Source: Alnus glutinosa (lineage: Eukaryota > Streptophyta > Magnoliopsida > Fagales > Betulaceae). From it: DNA of 64,000 bases. This document shows positions 31,686 to 42,678 of the stretch, in pieces. The translations under genes were made by a program, and so were the position numbers. The stretch spans positions 25,597,128 through 25,661,127 of the forward strand of contig NC_084897.1 of NCBI RefSeq assembly GCF_958979055.1, in the 5' to 3' direction. The notes under the pieces are model-generated. The model was not told where the DNA came from. It saw only the letters and a list, made by a program, of their open reading frames with translations, and made no database searches. Position 1 is the first letter of the stretch. Every line of letters starts with the position of its first letter.

Positions 31686-33128
31686 ATGCCCGAGAAAAGG
31701 TCGAGAAAGCAAAGCAAACGTGACTCTGATTCAAAAAGGGTTAGTCCGCTATCATAATATGTCTTTTATAGTCTGTTTCATGAGCTATGGCAAGCCCTCC
31801 CAGAATTTCCGATTCAATATTTATTTCCACTTGTTGTGCCAAAGTTCATATTATTCTACAGAAAAAGATTGTAGGAATTTTTTCAAATTTAGTCTACTAA
31901 ATTGACTTATATTCAAAATATATGCGATTTTCATGCACATTTTTTACTGAGTATGTGATTGTTTGAATGCTATTAGGTAGTACATATACAAATTGGATCA
32001 AGAGAAATTCTTTCAACCCAATCCATTAAACTTACATTCGTCCTTATTTTTAATAACGTGAGAATGACATGTTTTATGGATAAATGCCATTTTAATAGAC
32101 TAAATCAAAGGGGAAAAAAAAATCCTTAAAAAAAACATTGTTCTTTGTTAATGCCTAGACCATGCATGTTTTAGATTGATAACGAGAGCAGTCAAGAGCA
32201 ATCAGAGGATGTTTGGTCGAGGCCAAACTGGCCACCACGCTTGGAGAAGATATTTGTAGAATTGCTGATTGAGGAAATGAATTACCATCTGGACGTCTGT
32301 GTCAGTGGATTTGGTGAGGAGGCATGGGACCGTGTCTGCAAGGAATTCAATGAGGAGACAAGTCTAAATTATGATAAGATGGAGCTGAAAAAACACCTTG
32401 CCATTTTAAGAAAACGATATCGGATTGTAAAACCTTTATATAACCATGGTGGCTTTGGTTGGGATTATCGTCGGAAGATGGTGGATGTTGATGATGGTAT
32501 TTGGGCAGAATATATCCAGGTACATTTTTTTTTTTTGTTTATGACTGTGACCCATTTCCATTTGAGCCGACTCTAGCGGGCTTTTTAGACTCTTTTTCCT
32601 TCTCTGTTTTTGGTTTTTGGGTTTAATTATTGTAAGATTTTCAACTTATGAAACTCACAGGCGTATCCTGAGATTAAGCCATACAGGAAATGGGGGTGTC
32701 CAATATATGAAGAGCTATGCACCATATTTACAAAGCCAAAGGCCACTGGACGGTATGTCTATGCAAGTACTGGTCGGTGGAGGGGGTCTGGCAGCAATGA
32801 TCTTCCACGCTCAAGTACTGGGAGTGTGAACAGTTCACATGGATGCAACAAGCGCCAAGCAGCAGAGCCTCTGGGTTCAGGTCCCAACAAGAAGCAGCAT
32901 CACAAAGGAGCTGAGAATTCAAAGGGAACTGCATCATTTGAAACTGATGACCCACATTCTGTAACTCATTGCATTACAATTATAAACGGCATGCAAGGTG
33001 TTGATCGCCGTACTTACAATGCTGCTCTGGATTTGTTTCAGAACCCAATCTGGAGAAAAACATTCGTGTCATTGAAAAGTGAGAAGCGATTGACCTGGTT
33101 GAAGGCCATGCTTCCCAGTGTTCCATGA
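31686..33128 (+). CDS. Myb/SANT-like DNA-binding protein
   Basis: Three exons, 31686-31739, 32175-32519 and 32661-33128, all in phase 0, encode 288 aa. Exon 1 encodes a basic start (MPEKRSRKQSKRDSDSKR) that could be a nuclear signal. Residues about 30-133 form a Myb/SANT-like domain (Myb_DNA-bind_3 type), with PPRLEKIFVELLIEEM, AWDRVCKEFNEET and HLAILRKRYRIVKPL. After a Ser/Lys-rich linker the C-terminus reads LKSEKRLTWLKAML, a helix found near the end of many relatives. The group includes plant L10-interacting MYB proteins and proteins related to Harbinger transposon DNA-binding partners. Likely nuclear; the target is unknown. Confidence 0.85.
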
Positions 33129-34271
33129 TGCAAAGGGGTACGTTGGTGGTGGGTGAACAAGTCAAAACAGTTGTGGATTGTGATCATGTCACCCACTGTT
33201 TTTGTTAGACTTTTGGACAATGAAACCCAGGAATGGAAACACTTGAGCTCTGCATCATTCACTAGGAATATAGCATGAATTTACTACTATTTCCATGGGA
33301 CATATGCGAATGCTTTATGTAAAAATGAATGACTGCTGGTTATCTAGCATTTGGTGGTGCTCTCATTAACATATCTACTACTAAAGCTTATTAGCTGATT
33401 TGTGTGGCGTTTAATTATTATTTATCTCAAAAATTTAAGCCGATAGTAAATAATAAATTAATATTTAAATTATATTCTAATACTTTCCTTTAGCAAGTGA
33501 GACATAACAAGTGGATTTTTTTATAATTAAAATCTAGTAAATAATAGAGACAAGGTTTGAACTGAGATGACATTTGCTTTGATATTATGTTAATTATTAT
33601 TTATTCTAAAAGTTTAAGTCGATAAAAAATGATAAACTTAATCATTTAAGTTTTATTTTAATAGGTAAACACAAATAATCTTGTATCATATTCAATTTGG
33701 ATGATATATTTATATGTTTTCCCCAAAACCTCCGTGAGCTGCGTGGTAGTGAACTCCAGTAGTTTCAATAGAGTCGTATCTAGAGGAACCCTTCTCTCCT
33801 AGCCTACAATTTTGTTGCCTCTGCTACCGTAATTTCTTCAAATATATCTTATTTATTATTAATTAAATAATTTACATGTTATCATCTTAATATAGATTCT
33901 CAATATTCTTAAGGTAAAACAAAAGGACTAATATCTTATAGCATACCTTTAAATTATCCTGTCATACAAACCATTGTTTCTAAATTATATAATTAGAATT
34001 TTATCAAATCAGCATTTATCATTTCTAAAATACAATAGAATATAATAAATATTGAAATAATAAAGGAAAACGCTTAGAATACTAAACTTTTACAATGATC
34101 TCCTTACTAATTTACGTGACAATTCACATTTTGATGTAAGTGTGGTAAGTGTCACGTGCATTGCCACATCAGTTTCTAAAAAAATTATAATAAAAGTTAT
34201 AGTACCAAAAACAACACTCTATAATAAATTGACATAAATTTTCTTCAAAATTGGTGTTTATAAATTTTTTG

Positions 34272-34315
<44 letters not shown>

Positions 34316-34770
34316 CAATTTCATATGTCATCTAGCATATAAGAAATACATAATTTTTTTAATAGACGGAATTGGATAAAAGTTTTGTCCATAATAAATA
34401 TTTGAAATTGAATCACAATTTGTAAAAAGACCATAATTTATTATTTCAAAACTAGAATCCTTGCTTGTCAAAAGCCCAGCCCATTCACAAGGAGTCAAGG
34501 ACCATATGCCCCCCTATTACCAGTCACGTGAGAGAGAAGAAATTCCTTCCCTCCGTCTTTTTTTTTTTTACACGTCGATAGAAGTGGGAAGGGGCCTATT
34601 CAGCTCCCTCTTGGACCCTTCCCTCCGTCATTTACTTTCCTTTCCTTTCCTTTCCTTTGACTACAAAGTACTTTGCCCATCGTGTATGTGCCGCAACGAG
34701 TAAAACCGAAACAAACAGTCCGTATCGGCGTATCGAGAGATCGAGAGATCGAGAGAGAGAGAGAGAGGGA
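33129..34770. other. intergenic, AT-rich
   Basis: Holds the 3' UTR of the Myb/SANT gene, AT-rich DNA, a 37 nt poly(T) tract at 34279-34315 and, from about 34.6 kb, the 5' UTR of the zinc-finger gene. That 5' UTR has a TTTCC run and a GAGA run ending just before the ATG. No other gene seen. Confidence 0.6.
34279..34315. repeat. poly(T) tract, 37 nt
   Basis: Uninterrupted T run upstream of the zinc-finger gene. Confidence 0.85.
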
Positions 34771-37700
34771 ATGGGGGAGGGAAGAGAAGGCGATTGGGAG
34801 TGCAGTGGGTGCAAGAACAGGAACTACGCCTTCAGGTCGTTCTGCAACCGGTGCAAGCAGCCTCGGCTTCTCGTAGACACCAAAACTCCCGCCGACTCCA
34901 AGTGGCTCCCGCGTATCGGCGATTGGATCTGTACCGGTTAGTTCGTCTCTTCGACTATTGCGCTCTCTTTGTCTGTTTGTTTTGAATTTGACTTTCCTCC
35001 ATTCGCATATTTGTTATTGCTTTGTCAATGGATGTTGGGGTATGGTTGGGTTCTAGGGTTTTTTGAAGACTCTGGATAAGGTTTTGGTTAGGCTAGGGAT
35101 TAAGCTGATTGCGATGGTTTGGGTTTTAGGGTTTTTAGGAGTACGCTGGACTCTGCAGCTCGGGTTTTAGTTGTGGGATCAAGATCCTCTAGAGTGTCTT
35201 GTGGAGTTGAATCCTAATCATTATTTAAGTTAAATGGTTCAGATTTTGTCACCACAGCATTTATCACATGTGATGTGCTGAATTCAGGTTTTGAGATATT
35301 CTTAATTTTTTTTTTTAATTCATCATGTTTCATATGCGATGAATGCTGAAATGGTAAAATATGAACCATAGGATTGAAATAATAATTAGGATTTAAGGAA
35401 ATGTAGAGGATTCTGATATACCAAAATAACATCTGCTTGAGCTCTTTTTTATTTTATTTTTTTGGTTTTTTAGTGGTAATGTTTAAATCCTATAGAGGAC
35501 CTACTTAAGAATTTATAGTGAGTGTGAGTTATCTTCGAAACAACATATATCATTAGATTCAAAGTAGTATTATGCTTCTTCTACTTTTCTCGATTTACCA
35601 GCCAACAAATGGAAGATTATTGTTTAGTAAGCTGGAACTTGGAACTGGGGAGTTATGAACATTCTGACTGCTTACAAGTGATTAGTTTGGTATTTTAACA
35701 AAGACATATGACATGAACATGGAAAGTATCAAAGATAGAATCTAGAACGACTATTTATATGATGTTTACATGCTAATTGATTGGTCATTTATATTTACTT
35801 TTTACCATGTTTGTTAGAGATAAGGATCTGTCTCAAATTTATGTTCTGTGGTTTGCAATACTTGTTAACTCTTGGATTTGAAGAGAGAGAGAGAGAGAGA
35901 GGGGGGGGGGGGGGGGGGGGGGGGGCTGTTCATTTCATAAGCCATTATGCTTGAGCTTACCTTTCTTGATGCTCTTTTTTGGGTGTCATCAACCAATCCA
36001 GCAGTGATTGATCACAGAGTGGTACAAACAAATCAAAACCATTTCATTTGGTAGTTCTCTCCATTGACTTCTTTCAAATTGAGATAATGAAATAAATTTT
36101 CAATGATTGTCTCTTTCTATGGTCTTGTAATATCTGGGGCATGTCTGAGAATTCATAAATGTGGTATCCATCTATGCCATCAACTTCTTATATCACTATT
36201 TAATACATGGGCAGTTGTTTGTTGAGTGAAATTATGGCCATTTCTGTTGATTGCCTATTTGATTTGTAATCTTTTTGTCAAGTTGAGATCAGAACTTGCT
36301 ACCAATTAGGTTGAGTCGTTTGTGTTTTTTGTATGTATATTTTCGTATGGGATGGACTGGGTGGTGTGCGTATACTTGGCTTCCTTTCTCCCCTGCTGCA
36401 TTGTGGGTTGGGTGTGTGTGGAAATGGATCAATAGGTTGCACTAACAACAATTATGCATCAAGAGAGAAGTGCAAAAAGTGTGGGCAACCGAAGGAGGTA
36501 GCAGCAATGCCAGCAATTGCAATCCCTGGAGCTTCTCTCCCATCTTATTCACATTATTTTGCCAGGGCCCAAGGAGGACCAGAACAAAAGATGAATATGG
36601 GATTGTTTGGCAATGGAACTCCCCAGCAGGCACTTCCTTTGAGCTCCAACTGGTCTTTAGGAGGGGCTGATAAATATGGAGTTCAGCCCCCTTCTACTTG
36701 GCCCTTGGGTGGTAACCATAATTCTGGACTTCCGTATCCAGACCCTGCTAATCAGCTTCTTTCCGCTCCTAAAGGATGGCGCAATGGTGACTGGATATGC
36801 AACTGTGGCTTTCATAACTACTCCTCACGTGCCCAGGTGTGATTGCAGTAGCAGAACAATCTAGGAATTATACATCCTTTTTCATATTCATTACATATAA
36901 GATTTCAGATGCTTGTTATTTGCTATGATTATGTTTCTGATCCAGCTTTTATCTTATTTCCAGTGCAAAAAATGCAATGCTTTCCCACCAGGTATGCTCT
37001 CCCTTTTGGTCATTGTAGTGATAACATATATGTTTAAAAGTAGCATATGATCATAGATTTTCTGTATTTAGTGGTTAAAGAAAAAAGAAAAAGCTGTCAT
37101 TTTGTGATTGGATACAGATTTGAACAACAAACATTCGGGGTTTGTTATTGGTTACTATGTGGATGAGTTAACAATCTGTAACTGATGTTGTATGTTATCT
37201 TCTTCCTCTCTTTGGATGTAAAGCACTTGGAACAAAGCGACTGGCATCTGATGACTTGGTGCATGACTGGGATAACAAGAGATTGAATGTGGGACAAGTG
37301 AGGATTCATTTTCTTGTGTGGTATTTAGATTAATATATTTGTGGTTTTAACTTAGGTTTAACATGCACAACTTGGTTTTTCCTTTTCTTTGAATGTTTAG
37401 ACAAATGTGCAGCTGCAACCTTACCCAGGTTTTGAGCAAATGATGGGGACCAGTGCTGACCCTAATACCGGACCCTATGCTCCCTACTCGAATGTAAGCT
37501 CAGGTACTGCTCCGAATTTGCAAGTGCCCATGCAGTTTCCACAGCAAGCAACTACACCTGCACTGCTTGGAAAAGGGTAAACTTTTGACTGATTCCTCCT
37601 TGTACTTTGTGCATACCATTTATATGGATCACTTACTTGGATACTTAGGTTTCTTGTGAGGCTGTAGGTCCGTCGAGCACACACCTTATCATTGTGTGCG

Positions 37701-38452
37701 CTTCCACAAGTGCTCTTGTGATCAATATTTTAAAACTTCTATTCTCTTCACTAAGCAGAGCAAAACAATGGCGCGAAGGAGATTGGATGTGCACAAATTG
37801 CAACAACCATAATTATGCATCCCGGTTACAATGCAATAGGTTAGTAAATCTGAACCTGCTAAATTGTACTTGGATTCTGGTTGCTGTGGTAGCATCTTAA
37901 TGATGTTCCAATACTATCTATGATGCTTTGTGAAATATTTGATCATGATTTTTGTACGCATGAAATGATTTGTAGATGATGTGATACAGGATACCTTGTG
38001 AGTCCTTATTAGTCTTAATGTGCTTGGGAATATGTCACCCTGTATTTGTGGTTAACAAAAGCAAATCCCTGGATATCTTCCCTTTTAAAAAAAGTTGTAA
38101 CAACCAGATATTTACCTTCAGCAACTCTCTAACTTCAAATAAAGTTTTTACAATTTCTCAAATTTTATGTCCTCACTTTCAATTAATTACAAAAAAAAAA
38201 TAGTTTCTATAATCTTTTAAGTTTTTTCGAGTGACAGAAATGCAGCCTGTATAAAATTTGTTTGCCATTTATGTCCACATGATCACGTTTGCTTTCTTGG
38301 GGGAAAAAGAAAAAAAAAAGGGGGGGGGGGGGGGGTAATGTTGGAAAATTTGTTCAATTCATTAAAGTGTTGGACTGAATGTTGGAAGCCTTGTCCTCTA
38401 CAGGTGTAAGACTCAAAGACATGCACTCTCTCAGCCTGTCAACGTCGCGTAG
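34771..38452 (+). CDS. RanBP2-type zinc-finger protein, four fingers
   Basis: Seven exons: 34771-34936, 36436-36836, 36964-36991, 37224-37297, 37401-37576, 37759-37839 and 38404-38452. They total 975 nt and encode 324 aa with all phases agreeing. Four RanBP2/NZF fingers are visible: GDWECSGCKNRNYAF...CNRC, GDWICTGCTNNNYAS...CKKC, GDWICNCGFHNYSS...CKKC and GDWMCTNCNNHNYAS...CNRC. The third has C-x-C instead of C-x2-C at its first pair. Fingers 2 to 4 each have a zinc-ligand codon at or next to an exon edge. Between them is a Pro/Gly/Gln-rich low-complexity linker. Such fingers bind single-stranded RNA or ubiquitin; the WxC and Asn-Tyr pattern here is the RNA-binding kind. The nearest Arabidopsis proteins I know are At1g67325 and, by position, At2g17975. 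Confidence 0.92.
34937..36435 (+). other. 1.5 kb first intron of the zinc-finger gene
   Basis: It begins GTTAGT and ends AATAG. It contains a (GA)n run followed directly by 25 G (35901-35925). No gene inside. Confidence 0.8.
35901..35925. repeat. poly(G) tract, 25 nt, after (GA)n
   Basis: A GA microsatellite (from about 35883) runs into 25 consecutive G. Intronic, on the sense strand. Confidence 0.9.
38320..38335. repeat. poly(G) tract, 16 nt
   Basis: A-rich run followed by 16 G in the last intron of the zinc-finger gene. Confidence 0.85.
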
Positions 38453-39431
38453 CCACAAATATGCTGTGTCATTCGGATTATTGTATCTTTGACGGGTGCT
38501 TGTTGAGGTTTTGTTTTGATTTTGATCATGTACTATGCTGGCGGGAACATGAAAATTTGTTACAAGTCTGTTTTATTCTCATAAGATAGTCATAGTCTTT
38601 CTAGAAATCAGTAGGATTAGTATTTCAGTCCTGAGGATGTAATTTACAGCTTAGATTGCTTTCATTTGTTTGCGAGAGTGTTGTTGTGAGTTGCGTGGTT
38701 ACTGTCCCTTCAATGTTCGTTTTGATGATAATAGTCACGGATTGGTGTTTTATAATGGCCAAGCTAGCTTCAAAGTTTTGTTCCATATTGTTTCTTTTAT
38801 TTTGAAGTACTAGTCTTATGTCTTCCTTTTTGTCCCAATTAACCTTTTTTTTTTCTTCTTAATAATGACTGAACCAAGGAGTGGTTGAGACTGGAACATC
38901 AGTATTATAGGATAGTTTTGAGATAAAAATGTGATTTTTAGTACTACTCAGACACTATTGAATCACCTTAATGTCAAGGATAAAAAAAAGATTATCCCAT
39001 TCCTACTAGAGCAAAATATTGGGCATTCCTCTGTTTTTGAGCCATAAGTACTAAGAAGAGTGATTCCTTTATTGATCTAAAGGATAAATTTTTTGCAAAG
39101 ATTACTGGGTAGAAGGAAGCTTCTTTCTCAAGCAGCTGGGACAACACTTTTGAAGTCAGTTGCCAATGCAATCCCTACCTATCTTATGTCTATTTTTCTC
39201 TTTCTGAAATCTATATGTTCTGATATTGATACTACTTTACTTAAATTCTGGTGGGGTTTTCCCCAAGAGAAGAAGCACAATCTGTCTTTTTTATCCTGGC
39301 ATAGTATATGTCAGCCTAAGGCTCTCGGTGGACTGGGGATTCGTTCTATGGAGCTTCTTAATAAGGCATTATTGTCTAGGTTGGGTTGGAAACTGACTTC
39401 TAATCAACCTCTTTCATGGGTGGATGTGCTT

Positions 39432-39446
39432 AGAAGTAAGTACCTT
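39432..39446. repeat. target-site duplication, left copy
   Basis: AGAAGTAAGTACCTT, identical to 40554-40568. Confidence 0.92.
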
Positions 39447-40553
39447 CTTTTTTTTTCTTTTTTTTTTTTGTGATACAGAGAACTTCATTGCTGAATATAA
39501 GCCCCAGAGGGGATTACACTTGACCAAAAGGCCAATACAAATACAAGAGAAGTTCATACATGCCCGAAGGCAAACACCACTGCCCGTAAGCCATTTGTGA
39601 CCAGAGATAAAGAAACTCTACCCACTAAGTCAGGAAAAACTCGACTTAAAGCAGCTACCAAAGGTAGACTGTGAAAAGATCCAGAATATACAAAAACAAC
39701 AACTACCCAAATAATAAATAAACATTACAAAGAACAGACTTTAAGCCCCTCTGAACAATAAAGCACAACTTAGCACATAAAAGAGAGACAGATCTAACAT
39801 GAAAGCCATTAAACAATCCCAAAATGTCCAAAAATTACGAAGGTAGACTGAAACAGAAGACACAAACAGAGACTACAACCCAGAGCCAACAGAAGAGACA
39901 GGCGGATTTCGCCAATACTAGCGGCGCGTGGGAAACACGCGCCGACCCCAGTACCATACAGCCGAAGAACAACCGCTGTAAGCCCCCTCCCCACCGTGCA
40001 AGACCAGAAAATGGCGGAGTGTGACCGTCACGCGCGCCAAAGAGCAAAAACCTCCTCTGGCGCTTGCAGGCCACGATCCGAATTCCGGCGACCGGCGTGA
40101 CCTGTGCGACCGGCAGCAGGAGCGGACGGCGACAGAGAACTCGGCCAAAGGGCGCGTGTCTAGCAGAAATCAGCGAACGTGCGTAGATCTGGCTTCAAAC
40201 ATCTGAAAAAAAACAATAAAAAACCGGCCAAACAACACTCCTCCGACGACACAAAAACCAGCCACTCCCCCAACCTGACCAGACGAGAGTAGAACCTTCT
40301 GCCTGAGCCAAAGAAAAAGAAACTCACCATAGCCCACAAAGCTAGGTGAAACATCAACCCCCATCGAAACAAAAAAACCGGGGGGAACAAAAACTCTCCA
40401 AAGCCCTAAGCTAGGAGCCACCACCACCTGGAGAGGGAGACGTGAAGCCTCCCTCTCCCAGCAAAAACAACCTCAAAGAAAGCCCTCTCTAAACTAGAAA
40501 AAAATCGGGAGCTTCTCTCTCTTCAAAAAGCCACCGACACACTTATTTTTTAC
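39447..40553 (-). mobile_element. 1.1 kb non-autonomous LINE-mobilised element nested in the LINE
   Basis: Exactly flanked by a 15 bp target duplication AGAAGTAAGTACCTT at 39432-39446 and 40554-40568. On the - strand it ends in an A-rich tail (T/C run at about 39447-39470 on the +). The LINE reading frame resumes on the far side, so this is a clean later insertion. It has no convincing ORF. The middle is GC-rich with GGCGCGTG and CACGCGCC words in inverted pairs, shared with 59100-60038. Confidence 0.85.
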
Positions 40554-40568
40554 AGAAGTAAGTACCTT
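40554..40568. repeat. target-site duplication, right copy
   Basis: AGAAGTAAGTACCTT, identical to 39432-39446. Confidence 0.92.
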
Positions 40569-42150
40569 AAGTACGACTCTTTTCTCTCAGCTTCTGCTAA
40601 TCTGTGGCCTTCTTGACTTCGGAAAGGACTGCTAAAAAATGGGGAGGTAGTTAAAAAAGGAGCATGTATCTCTATTTCGAATGGGAGTCAAGTTAATATT
40701 TGGAACTCTTCTTGGATTCCGCTGATGCCAGATTTTAAGCCTAGACCGAATGCTAACTTGCAAGTGCTCCCTGATTTTTTTGTGGATGATTTGATTCTTC
40801 CTCATGTTAGATAATGGAATAAGATGCTTCTGATGGATCTTTTTGATCATTTTTCAGTTCAGTGCATTCTCAGCATTTAGCTGCCTCAGTCCATTGCCTA
40901 TGATAAATGGTTTTGGGTTCCTTTTCCTTCAGGAATTTTTTCTGTGAAACCGGCTCATGAAGTGTCTTATTCTCCTAGTGGAAAATCTCCTCCTTTTTCT
41001 GATTCAGTTTGGCATTCTCTTTGGGGTTTGAAACTCCAAGCTAGACTTAAACACTTTCTTTGAAAGATTGCTTGGGATACTCTTCCAACTCGTTGTAACA
41101 TTAGTCGGTTTGTAACTTCGGTTGATAGTGGTGCTTGGGTTTGTCCTTTTTGCAGATGTCCTCAAAAGACTTTATGTCATATTTTCTTGGGGTGTACTTT
41201 AGCAAAAATTCTGTGGAGATCTTCTGATTGGCCTCTTATCACGTCTAATTTTATTAATAGACTTATCTCGGGCTAGATCCTTGCAATTATCAACCCAGTG
41301 TATTGGCTGCCCATTCCTAAGAATGAAGCTAGAAAGTTTCAAATTTTTGCAGCGACTACTTTGGATTTAATTTGGTTTGCTAGAAACAAGTTGATTTATG
41401 ATTCCATTCAGTCGGTTCCCTCTTACAACATCAAGCAAATTTCTACTCCTTTGGAGAATCATATCTCTGCATGGAAAGAGAGTTCTTTCGATTCTTTTTG
41501 GATTCCTCCTTGTTTGAGCAGAATTAAATGTAATTTTAATGGGGCTGTTCGGGATTCTTTTGCTGTGGCTACTGCAGTTATCAGTGACTCATTTCATTAA
41601 AAACATCTCCCTTGTAATCCTTTTTTCCTCATTTAATTAGAAAAATAATAATAATAATAATAATAATTGACATAGGCACCATAATTCTTGCCTTCTTGGT
41701 GTTGATTTGAGTAAATTGAGTGGCCATTCGGCAGGGCTCTAAATCATAAAGATCCGAATCATTTTTTGCACCGAACAATATTTTTATTTGTCATTGAGAT
41801 AATGAAAAGGATTAACGCATAGAGTGAGAATTCTTGGCAATGGTTGTCGATGCGGAACAAGATTCTCTTCGTTAGGAATGATTTATTTCATGATTTAAAT
41901 TAAATTTTATGTATTTATATACCGTTAAATATAACAAAAAAAAATTTTAACCATAAAATTGAATCATTTTCATTTAATCCAAACTTACGTGCTTAATTGT
42001 AATAAAGATGTAACAAAAGATCGAGATGGTAAAAAGATGAGAAAGGAGTAGATACTCCCAACTCCCACTTCATTATCTGAATGCTACAAAATTTCAGAGT
42101 CTAATTTAAGATGATAATTTTGCCATTCTTGTATAATTTGTGGGTTTTAA

Positions 42151-42678
42151 TCACGAACCCTTGAACACGGAAGTAGGAGCCAAAGGAGGAGAGTCCAGCT
42201 GGTAAAGATTAAGCGCAGGACCCACAAACCGGAATAGTATCCAACCTCCGATGACTATGAAGATGGAAGCGTAAGCAAGCTTGTTGAGCCAGAACAGTGC
42301 ACCCTTTTCGCCCACGTACAGCTCTATTGCCTTCTCGCCGAAACTCATGTCCTCCCACTTCTTGGGAGGGGCTGGAGCTGAAGCTTTCATGACCCGCCCA
42401 TTGCCAGCACCATCATCCTCCCCCTGCTGTCTTGAACGCCTTCTTGACCTTCGCTTGAACCTGATTTCCACCGTGTTAGGCGGGGGAGCCAGTGGCCGTG
42501 CACCGTCTCCATTAGCATCGTCGTTGTCGGTACTGCTGGTGTTGGTGGGACTTGCTCTGAGCGATCGTTGGAGGCAAGGGAGGAAGATTTGGTTGGGTTT
42601 AATAGAAGGTTTGGTGAAGATGAGGGTGGTTGATGGTGCTGATTTTGAAGCGAGGGGCTGGAGGAAATTAGTGCCCAT
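42151..42678 (-). CDS. small membrane protein, probably plastid-targeted
   Basis: A single-exon frame of 175 aa. The N-terminus is rich in Ser/Thr/Pro with few acidic residues (MGTNFLQPLASKSAPSTTL), like a chloroplast transit peptide. An Asn/Asp-rich stretch and a strongly basic patch (RFKRRSRRRSRQQ) follow. The most conserved-looking part is KKWEDMSFGEKAIELYVGEK, followed by one hydrophobic segment (about residues 130-153, with YASIFIVIGGWILFRFVGP). The C-terminus ends PTSVFKGS. I recognise it as a conserved plant protein without known function; by position it may match At2g17972, annotated as a transmembrane protein (from memory). Confidence 0.8.
   Translation of the reverse strand: MGTNFLQPLASKSAPSTTLIFTKPSIKPNQIFLPCLQRSLRASPTNTSSTDNDDANGDGARPLAPPPNTVEIRFKRRSRRRSRQQGEDDGAGNGRVMKASAPAPPKKWEDMSFGEKAIELYVGEKGALFWLNKLAYASIFIVIGGWILFRFVGPALNLYQLDSPPLAPTSVFKGS

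Larger units (their letters stand above)
38940..41668 (+). mobile_element. 5'-truncated, decayed LINE (L1-type) fragment
   Basis: Translated pieces match the C-terminal half of plant L1-type ORF2. There is the end of the reverse transcriptase with LLSQAAGTTLLKSVANAIP and LKFWWGF (39093-39446); after the nested element, a zf-RVT domain with KPAHEVSYSP, VWHSLWGLKL, WVCPFCRCPQKTLCHIFLGC (40569-41260); and the start of an RNase H domain (RIKCNFNGAV, about 41520). Several stops and frame changes show it is dead. An (AAT)n tail at 41643-41668 is a typical LINE end. The left edge is uncertain; LGIPLFLSHKY near 39025 is still LINE. Confidence 0.85.
38453..42150. other. 3' UTR, then LINE with nested element
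   Basis: After about 0.4 kb of 3' UTR and AT-rich DNA, most of this stretch is a LINE fragment interrupted by a 1.1 kb insertion. From about 41.7 kb to 42.15 kb it is AT-rich and includes the 3' UTR of the small membrane-protein gene on the - strand. Confidence 0.7.

Noticed and set aside
39809-40427. Overlapping open frames on both strands in the nested 1.1 kb element
   Set aside because: GC-rich shadow frames with no domain; none spans the element.
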